A stretch of 64,000 nt of DNA from Takifugu bimaculatus. Its lineage: Eukaryota; Chordata; Actinopteri; Tetraodontiformes; Tetraodontidae. The first letter of the stretch is position 1; the number at the start of each line of letters is the position of its first letter. The translations under genes were made by a program, and so were the position numbers. Of the stretch, positions 12,031 through 24,000 are shown in pieces. The notes beneath the pieces are model-generated. The model was not told where the DNA came from, searched no databases, and saw only the letters and a program-made list of their open reading frames with translations. Where the stretch lies: positions 12,441,649 through 12,505,648 of the forward strand of contig CP034980.1 in the NCBI GenBank assembly GCA_004026145.2, in the 5' to 3' direction.

Positions 12031-15000
12031 CCACCACCATTAGCCCTGAGGTCTGAACCCCCCCATTTAGCGCTCCACCCCTTTGCTCCCACACCACTAT
12101 CACTCCACTGGGTATAATTACCGAGCAGTTGGCTTATAAAAACCCTGCTGCACAAGCCAGGCACCAGGCACTATGGGCAGGAAGCAGCACACACTCCTCT
12201 GAATGCGTGTGTATGACGCTTTCGTGTGTTTTAATCTAATATTTCTGAGCAAACAGAAGCCCAAGCAGCAGAGGATCCCTCCTCAGCCCTGCTAGGATCT
12301 ATATCCTGTACTTGTTGTCACTGGGCATAATCATGAGTTACTGTGTAAGAGGATCCTCCAGAGGGGTCAGGGGTCACACTTCCCGTTTCCTGTCTCTGCT
12401 GGGTCATCAGAGGGCCTTCCCTGTGAAGGTCAGGGATCTTCTCTGCCTTTTGTTTGGCGTGGCTTTTCTCTCGGGGGGGTCGAAACAGCATTGGGGCTCT
12501 GCACTAACTCACATTTTAACTCCGCATTAAAAACTCAACTCACAAGTGTGTTTCCTTTCAGCCATTTTCTCTTTATCTGTGCAGCAACAGTAGTGGTCCA
12601 ACAACAGAGCCATGGGACTGACCTGGGGCTCTGGGAGACATCAGCACATCTGTCTCTGTCACACACGACTCTGGGACCCAGGGCTGTCTGAGGGCCATGA
12701 TTTGCTCTAGAGAACACAGCACTGACCCAATGACCGTGTGCTGAGGAGCGTCATTAATATGATCAGAACAGGGGCATTAATTCCACAGGGGACAGTTTCT
12801 ACTGCTGCAGGGTCCCCTCCGCTCTGCTGAGCAGAATCTCAGACGTATCCAGGACAGAAAATGCCCTCGCTGACTTAACTGTGTGTGTGTGTAATGTATA
12901 GATTATGCAACTTTATGGCCTCTGTGGTTTAATGTAAATGTCATCAGCCAGCTCTTACATGCTGAGCGCTTCCCGTTAGATTATGGGTCGGAATAAGGCG
13001 AGGTGGACGGCTGGTGTTATTAGTGCGTCTTCCGGGGGGGCACCTGAGGGACATGACTCCTCAGACCCTCATTTGACATGCCTACCCATAATGCTTCTGT
13101 CAGTGCTGAGCTTCTAAAACCGCCACCTGTGGCCCAGTGGAGGTGGGTTCTGTGGTAGAATCTCATTTGGGTTCCTCTTGGATGTTGCACTGATGTCACA
13201 GTCACGTGGACCCCAGCAAACTCTAGTGGGACCAGTATGATGGCACTGGGCAGGTCTGGCTCCCCACGCTCTCTTCTCTCTTCTCCTCACACCGCTGCTG
13301 CTGCACTCTATTAAATGGTCATTTCTTTTTATTATTTTTGCTAAGATTCCAACACCATGACTGTTGTTAAAGGGCCAGCGTCTCAGTATTTAGAAACATT
13401 ATCTTCGTTTCATTCGATTCATCTTTCTAATACTGTTATACAGCGTCTATCACTATCAAGATTTGTCTCCAGATGCTTTACAGAAAACCAGGGCCTGGGC
13501 CTGGAACACTCCCCTTTAACAGGACCAAACCTCGAGCAGGACCATGCTCATTGTCTTCTTTGCATTTGTCTTCTATTCCCAGAAATAATCTTAAGGAGCC
13601 TGGTGTGAAAGCTCCCAGTGTTCCAGGCCACCGTGAGAACATGGTTGAAGAACTCTTCCAGAATAGTGACATATCTGTTTGTAAAAAACTATTTACTCTG
13701 TGGAAACTCGATGAAACAAACGATGAAACCTGAGCTCCAATATCGGTGCGCTCTCCGGAACACGTCACTCAATATTCTACTTGAATTTTCACCACAGGCT
13801 TTAGAAAACATCCACAGGAGCTTTAAGGTTTCGGTCCAGCTGACGGGAGCGGTTGAATTAATGTTGCGATCTTAACATTTAACAGTCCAGACATTCTGTC
13901 CAGGCGAAAGGAAAACAACCTCACCAGCTCAGACGACCGTGGACGTGTCCGTCCCGCTGGAATGGAGAGCTCCGTTTTTTTCCCCTCCGGTTGCTCCGGT
14001 CCAACTGGAATTACCATCAGGAAATTAATCTCGTCTGCATTAACTGTCTGAGGCTCCGCTGCCTGTGTGCGACTGCTCAAGCACGGGCAGCTGGGGACGG
14101 ACGAGAACAGAGAGGAAGGCGAGGTCAGAGGTCGGTAGGAGCTGGATGAACGAGGCAGGGTTTATCAGCCGAAACAGGGTTCGCTCTTTTTACCTCCAGT
14201 GTCCCTCTTTTCTACTCCAGCAGCTCTTCTGGGCACAGAATTTAATGGAATTCAGTTTAAAATTGGTTGTTGATCTTTGAACACAAGCTCCAATGTCAAG
14301 GTTACACAGGTCACGTGAAGATAGGCGGCATATTAATTAAACCCGGACGTGATCGTTGCTCGTTTTCCGAGCTAGATCCTTTACGGAAGATGGTGACACG
14401 GAGATTCCGGTGGGAAGAGCTGCTGTTCTAGTGGAAACATGCAGCAGAGCAGGGCTGACTTACTTCTCTCAGAATCCTAATTTTCTTTTAGAACGTAGCC
14501 TCGGGTAGGCAGGGGTCTGTTTGGGTACTGGGAACCGAGGCCTGAAGTTCTGTAGATTAGATTTGCAGACAAGATGTGTTGAGCATTGATAGAAACATTC
14601 GGGGAAGCAAATTCCGCCCGAGCCGAGTCATGAGCAGCGTGTCCAGACATGTTTTATGCGTAAAGAGGACATAACACAGGGTCTGATTGCAGCCACACAC
14701 GCGATCGAGAATCCCCTTTTTTCTAGATCCCTCATATCCCTGCAGCGTCCTCTAAAGGTTTTCATTTCACTTCACAAAATATGTTTGTGTTTTTTGCTGT
14801 TTTTATATCATTTGGACTGAGACGTCCACCCCGACCTCCATGCTGGCTCAGCCGGGTCCGGAGCTGTGGAGCTCAGCGGCAGCCGTCATGTTGAACACTG
14901 ACCCGACGCAGAGATCGGGTCACGTGTCAGACTTGTGGTTTCTGCGTCTCTGGCCGGCGTTCAGCAGCTAGCCACTTGTTTGGACCTCGCATGTGGCCTT

Positions 15001-18000
15001 TGAACCCGCCTTTCCTCGGTGTGACTTGCACTTTAGTGTTATGGCTCAGTTAACTTTGTGGCAGGATGCATACAGCCATCCTGATTAAATTTTATGTGTG
15101 TCCAGATGTCTTTCCCAGCTAATTCCCCACGGAACTCTGAAAGAAAATGGGGAAAAGGGAAAAGTGAGAATGCCAGATTTTCTCTCTTAATGAAAAACAT
15201 ACTGAGCGTTTCCCTAAAAATGTCACTTTTATTTGCTTCCTTGCTTCCTTTTGCTCGCGGTTTCTGTATTTTAATTGCAGAAGATTCCAACCCAAAGCAA
15301 CTTGTGGTTTCTGCCTCTTGCGGTAAATCGGGAGGCTCTCACCAGCTCATGCTGAGGCTCAGCCGTCCTCCGGGGACACGAGACGACCCCTCCCTGCTAA
15401 CGCAGCAGTGCCAGAGTCTGTCAGCTAACAGAAGCTCGCTGCCACTGAGGAATCCTGCAGGGACCAGAGCAAATGTGACTGACTGATTGATGTATTTACA
15501 TTGCCAAAACCTGATGCTTATTATGCTGTTCATGGTGCTGTTTCGAGCCTGTGTGTTTTGGATCTTGTTTCCTCCAGACTTGAGCCCTTTTATGAACCAT
15601 GAGATTTACAATTTTAAGAAAAAGCTGAGTGAGAAGCAGCTCTTTGATCTTTGTTATAGGTCTCAAAAAGGTGTCAAAAGAAGGTTGCTTGATTTAAATA
15701 ATTTGGCACATGCTTAGATACAACCTAATTCTTCCCAATGAAATGGAACAAAATATCCTCAGATATTCCCGATGGATTGAGCAACCTTCGCATCACCACA
15801 GCATCAGGATGCTAACAAGGGAAAATAAAAGCTGTTTTTGTTCATTTGCCCTCAGTCCTGACACTTTTCTTTTGGAATTTCATGCTGAAATTCCCCGAGC
15901 TGCATCTTTCCTCCCTCTTTCATCTGTTATTTATCTGAATTTTAAAGGGTGTGTACTGTAATCCTCTGTTGCCAGGATACAGAGGACACAGATGGAGGCA
16001 AATGTGGTTTTCATTATGTGTAAAGTTTCTGGGCTCTAGCAGGTGACCACATGTTCCACCAGCTATCCTGCCTGTGACTTTCTGTCCGTCCACCCGTTGG
16101 ATTGACTGGACAAGCGTTTAGAGATGCTGTCATCCTCCATGTCTGGTCTTAATGTGATGTATGAGGATTTATTAGATGTGCAGGAACACAATCATGTGTG
16201 TTCTCTTGTTAAACATAAGGTTTTATTGTCTCCAGTAAAACACAGACTGACCGCTTTATGCCAGTGGAGGGAACATAGCTGTTTATCTTTTGGCTGATGT
16301 AATTGTATGATTAATGTGATTTTAAATATATTGTTAGGCACACATGCATAAAATACTCAATTTTGGAGGCCGACAGCGCCGCTGACCTCAGGTGAAGCCC
16401 ATATGAGCTCAATTTTCTCTCCCAGACATCCAAAATAACAACAGAAAAGCACGCTGACATGTGCAGATGGAACGGAAATCAATAAAAAAAACAGGGATGG
16501 AAGCCGAGTGGTGAAATGAGAAGAAGTATGGAGGGCAAAAGGGCCGGTTTTACACACATCTGCTCAGCAACTCGCCGAGCTGTGACTCACGTGTGACATG
16601 GTGGAAGCTGAGAAATGGGCCCAGATCCACCGTGTTGTCTAACATGTTTATCACGGGTGAGTTCAGATGAGATGTTTTTATTTGCTCAGTTCGGTATATG
16701 GGTTTATTTAATGGTTCTGTTCTGTCCGGTGAGGAAGACAGAGGTTTTTCAATATTGTTTACACACACACACACACATACACACACACACACACACACAC
16801 ATACCGGTCTATAACTGGTACAGTAGCCAACAGACTGTAATTTCTACAGCACACATGTAAACCTTTTAAGGGTATGTGTGTGTGGGTGTGCGTGCGTGTG
16901 TGTTCTCCTTTTAGTTGCTCAGACCTCATGTCCACATGGACAGAATGTGCTTTGTTGTGTTGTTGTATCTCTGTTGCCCTGAGACAACCACTCATGGCCA
17001 GGACGTTTGCCAGAATCAACACAATCGCACCAGTTGGCTTTTGGCTTTTTTTCTCCCCCTAAATTTCATGGAGTCAGAGCCTCGGTCCGCTCGACGAAGC
17101 GTGCTTTGACAGCATTTGTCTTCTGCCTGGTGGTAACGGGGTTAGTCTTACAGTGAGGAGAGAAGCGGGGCAGCGGCCCAGAACTGGCCCATTTCATGAT
17201 TTGTGCAGTGTTTGAGTGTTGTGCTCTAATTTGTGGAGCTCCATGCATCAGCTGAACATCGCTACACAGACCACCAGGATACTGTTATTGGCTGTTGCGT
17301 GCTGTTGCCTACAGATGTTGGAACTCTCCAAACTCTCCACACTCACTCTCTCCAAATATCAGTTGTTTCAGTCAAACAAGAGCATTTCCTCTTTGCTGAG
17401 GGCCGTTTGCTCATTTGCCTCCTCTGGTCTCCCCTCGGATTATAACTCCAGTTTGGATAATGGCAGCGATGGTTTTGATGGGATCTGCCTCGCGGCGTTC
17501 CATCCGAGGGGGCGCGACCTTCACCTCTGACATCCGCTTGCTTTCCCACACAGTTGCTGCAGCTCACGACATCCGAGAAGCGCTGGAGAGCCCGGTCACG
17601 CGGAGGATGGAGCGACGGCGGTGAGGAGGGGTTCCAGAGCGGTGACTGCGACGATGAAGATGAGTGCGCTGGCGTGTCGGGCCTGGGCCCTCCACCACGC
17701 CGTAAACGCTTACGCGTCTTTGCAGGTGAGGCCGATATGTTGAAAATAGACTCCTGTGATATGTGGCATCCATACTGCTGTAGTATTTATTAACCACCCA
17801 GTGGCACGTGTTAACTACTCTAACCAGAGGAGCAGCAGGTAGGAAAAAAACCTTCTAGTTTACATTTCTGAACATTTGGTGTCAAGTGAATTGATTTTAA
17901 GCCCAAATTCTCCATCTGCATCAGACCTGACCCTTCTGACTCCCTCACCTTTGACCCCTACATGCCTGATGTGCACCCACCTTGAAAATACAGCTACAAT

Positions 18001-21000
18001 ACAGCTACTCAGACCGGAAGAGCTGCAGTAGGACTTCATTTCCTGCTGCACATTCCTGTTTCATGTCCTGATGACTCGTCTGTAATAACCATGGTCCAGC
18101 TAGAGAAGAATACTGCCGCATGAGTTTGTACAAGGCCTCCTTAATGGTTAAGATTCCCTGAAATTCAGAACCTTTAACACGGCTACTGTACAGGACAGCA
18201 TACGACAGATGGGGGACTTCCTCGTGCAACCACACCTCGACCTTGGACCTTCCTGCTCTCGGTTCCTCAGAAGCAGCAGTCGTGTTCTCCAAAAGACAAA
18301 TAAAGGAAGAAATGAAACTACAAACTGATGGAAGAAAAGAAACCAAACAGGCGGAGAGGGAGAAAACAGACAGGGAGCAGAGATGAGGGGTTCGATATGT
18401 GGACACAAAGCCGAAGCAGCTGAGCAAACATGGCAGAGGGAGTAGTCCTCCAGTTGGGGATGTTGTGGCAGAGATTTGGGTTTGGCGTACAGTGAGCGAG
18501 CGCAGGGCCCCGGGGCGGTTGCTCGAATCCTGCAGGGTCAACTCTCCCAACTGGGCCATGAGAGTGCTTCTCTCTGATGCTGCTCATATCCTGGACCACA
18601 GCAGTAAATAAACTCCCTCTTCACGGATCTTTCACCAGGTCGATGACGTCGCGCGGGCTGTTTTCCCAAAATGATGCCCGTAGGCAGATAATTACCTGTT
18701 TGAGCCTGTTTGTAGCTCAGCATATGTATTTGCAGACCCTGACCAGCCTCTCCTGATTGGCTGATACGTAGATAACCACTGATAGCCTGTGATGACCATC
18801 ACAAATGTTGACTCTGTCAAAGGACAAGCTTACCTGGGCCAAAGCCCCGGGGGTAGAGTTCACGAGCCCAATCAATGGAATATTAATTAAAAATCATTCT
18901 ATTGTAGAACTGGCCAACAGAGACCAACCATAGAGAGGCAGCAGCACTGTTAGATCCTCCCACTAACATGAGACCACTGAAGGCCCAAGTTCAAGACAAC
19001 AGTGTGTGATAATAAACAAAAAGGAGCACAAGAATGCAGTAAATGTCCAAGCTCAGCTTTTCTGACAGGCTAATATCTAGACGTCTTTAAACCTGTTTCT
19101 GGGGCCATTCAGAATGATCTGGTCGTATCCAAACACGCATGTTGCATTAATTAAACACATTGATTAAAAAAAGAAGATCATACAGGACAAATCGTCCTCC
19201 AAAGCCATGAGGATGTGAAGGTGAAACTCTTTTTGGTTGGGGGCAAGAGGGCAAGGGTTCAAAGGTCAACCCACACAAGATGAGGTGCAAATATCTGCGC
19301 TCGTTTGCTTTAAGATTAGCTCAGTATAGCTGCTAATCTGTCATCAGGCATTCTCTTTACAGATTCCTGTGCAGAACTCCCAACCATCAATGCTTCTCAC
19401 CTACTAAACACCACGTGCACAATTCAGACAACACACAGCAGCATTCCGCACCAGGAACAGGTCTAACCATTAATAACTGTCAACACCTGTAAAATCAGAA
19501 CGCTTGTGTTTACCTGAGTTGTTATGGCTGAGCGCTTCTTAAAGGAGCCACTAAAGAGAAGCATGATCATGTGACAGAAAACTAGTGTCAGTGGTTCTGT
19601 CCGCAGCCCGTCCCCCTCGGTTGTTTCTCCTGATCCGGGGTGGGAATGGTTGATGCAGATGTGCGACTACATTTAAATGGTGATGAGAGGCACCATAATA
19701 TTAAAGACCGCTATCTAATATTATATAAAACCTTAAACCCTCCAGTCTGTTGTGTCAAATATCCATCTTTTTTGAGGATGATCAGCTTTGATTCCTGTTT
19801 TCCTAAATCCTCTGAATCAAGGAACTCCCTGTCGTGACCTCATCGTTATCCTTAACTCACTTTTCTGCTCTCCCTGAGTTTATTATTATATAACACACCA
19901 TATAAGAAAGTCAAAGCTGGTACAAACTCTGTGTTCACGGTGAGTCGTTTCAGGTTGGAAAACTAAAGTGGGAAACCGTGGACACGTTTAACAGAAACGT
20001 GCACGCTCAAACAGGGACGGCCGCTCCGTTCCCACTCACTCATAATGGCGTCCATTCAACAGTCTGCTGCTTACTGGTGGACTAAGAAAACATGTCCAAT
20101 GTTGTTTTGCCATTTGGAAACATCCAGTCGGAGGGTTGTGCCACAGCCCAGAAGCTCAAAGCTGCGTGTCTTCACGTTTCGTTGGATGAGCATTTGCCAT
20201 GTGCTGCATCCCTCATCGCGCTCAGCAGGAGCTCCGTGAATAGGCCTGTTGTTAAAGTTCTGCGCTCAGACGTTCGGTCACTGTAAACCGCCCTGAAGGG
20301 GAGCTCTGCTTTTCTAAAAGCTTGCGAGGATTTTATCAGCAGCGGGGGTTTGGCAAAATACAAAGTGGAAATATTCCTGTAATGTGAAACATGCGGCTTA
20401 TGAAGAGCAGCTCGTCTCGCCTTTCGGGTCAGCTGCAAATGTCATGTCTGGAATAATGGGCCGAGTAAATGAAAGACGTCTGAATGCGGGAAAATGAGCA
20501 GAAAGAGACAAACCCACCTTTTGATACAGTGGGTTAGCGTTACTCTGCATGTCAGACTGGCCGCTTTACATGCTGCCAATAAGAGAACCTGGTATGTTAA
20601 TTAGCTGCAGATGTGACCTCTGACCCACGGCACCTGATAGGTGAGTCTCACGGCGCCTGTCCTCCATGGGAGTGTTTGCCACATGTCTTCATCAAATAAC
20701 TATAAAGCAGATGCTGCTCTGGCACCTCTGGGTGGATCCATCCACGCTGCCTCCACCTTAAAGATCTGCGGGCTTCCACAAAACTCCTAATTTGAGTTGT
20801 TGCCCCAATAGATGAGAAGGTGCTGTCCACAGGGGGACGGCCAGGTGGAGCACCCCCTCTCCCTGACTCCATGGGACAGAATGAAAAGTGTAAGGTGGGG
20901 AAGGAAACAATGAATACCAATTACACCTATAAGTAATAATAAAATGTATTCATTCCGAATTTCGATTTAGGAAACTAGGGAGCAGGTTGAGAAAAGCATT

Positions 21001-24000
21001 GTTCCGACTGACGCACACCGAAACTGCCCTGACCCAGTGTTCAACATCCTCCTCCTTCCCCACCTTCTCCACACCCCACACAAAAATAATTAAACTCAGC
21101 ACCATCTGTGCAAACACGCTAGGCTAGTACTGTACCGAGCTTTCTCTGCCATTCATCCCATCTAAAAGGCTCTGTGTGTCCCCGGCTATGGAATATGACT
21201 CAGTGTAGCATAGGTGGGGGGAGAGGAATTTCACCACTGCATTTTATCCATACATGAGGAGCAGAGAAGATGAGAAATGAGAGGAGAGCTTGATTCATTT
21301 TGCAGGTTTATGAAGTTTGCAGGGTTTCTGTGTACCTCTTGGAAGCGCGTTTGTTTGCTTAAAGGCTTTATGTGCATTCACAGGCACTTTTTGGACACCC
21401 TAAATTGGTTCCAGGCCCATTCCTGGGTCATGTCCATCAGCTCAGCCGCAGTGCACAAACATGCTGCACACAGGAGGACTATTCTTGAGGGCCGCTGCTC
21501 CACCACTCACCACCACAGGACACACTGCAGCCATTTTGCCCTAAAAGTATGGTTGGCCTAAAAGTATGGCTCGTGTGCATTTCTATATGTTAACCCTTTA
21601 CTCTCTCCTAAACTCTCCTCGAGTCCAGCCTCTCAGATTCTTGTCTTTCCAGAGATTTTTTTTCACAGGAAGTCGGCGATGCAGTGAATAATGTCAGAGC
21701 GCCATTGTTGACAGACTCTGAGCAGCTGAGGAAACCACAGGCTCACCACTAAAAAGGCCTCAAAGAGCCACACTGGTTAACAGGACTCTGCATATACGCT
21801 CAGACCGGCTGAATTGTCATACTTGGCTGCGCCTTGCGTCTGCCATTCCAGGAACAGGAATGTAAGGAGACGTTTGCCTGTTTGTTGGCAGGAACCCTCG
21901 CACAACAAACACATTTGAGTCGGCCGACCAAGATTCCTCCTGCGGCCGACTGTTGAGCCGGGAGGAGAATGTAAACAGATCTGTGTGGGATGACAGCTTC
22001 CTTCATTATTAAAAGATAAAGTTAGTATCCGAGGAATGCATTCCTTGGTCGCTGACTGACCAGGACATCCCCCAGGACAAGCGGGAATGCTGACCAGCTC
22101 GGCTGCTCTTGCAACCGCTGCGCGTCAGCCTCTATCTCGCTCCGTCACTGATAAGAACCGTCATTGTTCCACATCTCCAGAAACACCCCTGACCGGCACT
22201 CCCTGCCAACCTCTGACCCCGCGTTAGTGGCGACCCCAGAGCTACCCGGGGTTACAGGCTTCCCTCTGTACGCGGAAAATCTCTCCACCCTGAACAAGAC
22301 CCCTTGCTCCAGTACAGAATTAACTCTTTGTTTGATCTGTTGGGGGCTTTTTGGCCGTCTCACACACGACTTTCCACTCTCGCTGAGCCTGTGCTGTAAA
22401 GAATCCTTGGCTAAAATTTATAACTCTCTTTGAAGCTTTGATTTCTCGTTATGTTCCCTCATTCTTTCCGTTCAGCCGTGACAACCGTTGATGCTACGCA
22501 TGCGGACGTTTCTGATTTGTTTCTCTGCAACCAAATGTTCTCTCTCCTTTTGTTCTTTTCATGAATGACTTCTGCCCATCGCCCGGTTAGCGTGACATCA
22601 TTCTATCTCTCCCTCCGCGTCCTCAGTGGCGTTGTCTCTCTCTCTCTCTTGCCCTCCGTGTGGGAGGATCTCAGCCTGGAATAACAGTAAGTGTTGTGGA
22701 GGTTGCGAGGCCACAGCAGCACAGAGAGCGAGGCTGTTGCAGGGGCCTGAGGCAGGGCCTCCTCTGGGCGTCCCGTTTTTCTTGGCCCGGCTCTCGAAGC
22801 CTAGCCGAAAACCCCTGTGGTCAGCTTGTGGGTGTGAAGACACACAGTCACAGTCCCGTCATCCCATGGACAGAAGTATGGCACGTCCAAATGGCTGAAC
22901 AGGATATTATCAATAAAAGTGTAATAAATCACAACGGCTGGTGGACTTTACAGCAGCTCCTATCAGAGAACGGAGGGTTGAACACACATTAACCAGTCAA
23001 GGCCTAAATATGCTGAGATCACTATTTAAGTGAGCAGCTTTGCAGAGATCAAGCCAGTGATAAAATATTTGCTTTACCTCGGAAACCATAATATCATTTG
23101 AGCTGCCGAATCTTGAAGCTAGATCAAATTTGACCAGCTTTGCTGCCTTATGTGCACACATTGTCTGCCAATGTAGCAGCAATCTAAACTATCTCTCTGG
23201 TTTCATAAGAAGCACCTGTGTTTGGAGACTTAACATTCCACATACTTATCTGACCAAAAAAGGTCTTTGAGCCCAGCACACATGTACTGAATAAACTGTA
23301 CTAGACCATGAAGGTACACATTTGCCACAAGGGTAATAATAACTCAGCCATTGGCCACTGAGCTAAAGGAATTGAAAGGTAGAGGGAAGGATGCAGAATT
23401 TGTCAGTGGGTGTTCCTGAGTGGTCCACTCAGCATTTGCCCCACAATATTAGATTTGCTGGGGTCATGTTTTTGCTATAATAATGTTTTTTATACAGAAG
23501 GAGGTCTCGGGGTAAACTGCTGTTGTCTACAGGCTTTACTTTATAACCATCTTATAGGAATGGTGGTCATCGCCCACTGCAGTCATTCAGCCAATAACAG
23601 ATAAAACATTCAGGGTTGTTACCAGCACTAGATTAACTGGTCGAGTGGTTGATTCATCGCAGCGGAAAGATCATTTAACTCACACACAGCCCTTAAATTC
23701 AAGGTGCCGAAACTGTGTTTTAACCGGGTTGGTGGTTCGCGTATGACCCCCACAGAAAAACAATAGTTTTAGGAAAATGAAATCCAGGAATGTAGGTGAA
23801 ATTCCAGGTATGATGTCTCATACAGTCCATATGAACAGTCGCTCTCACTCCGTCCTGGTGGCACCGTTAGCTGCAAGGACGTAGTCCCATTGTCCATGTC
23901 TGCTGTCCACCTTCCTGTTCCCTCTCTTTCCCATGTCTCCCCCTCCCTCGCCCAAAGATGCAGGTTTTCATCATTATGATACCAGGATATTATTAGTCCA

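Larger units (their letters stand above)
7533..17553. other. gpc3 intron, about 10 kb
   Basis: No additional gpc3 exon is needed, because the flanking exons join in phase 0. It contains GCGT repeats just after the donor (7541-7572), a CCT triplet run, three CA blocks and a fragment of an L2-like 3' end. The remainder is unique-looking sequence with no supported gene. Confidence 0.7.
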
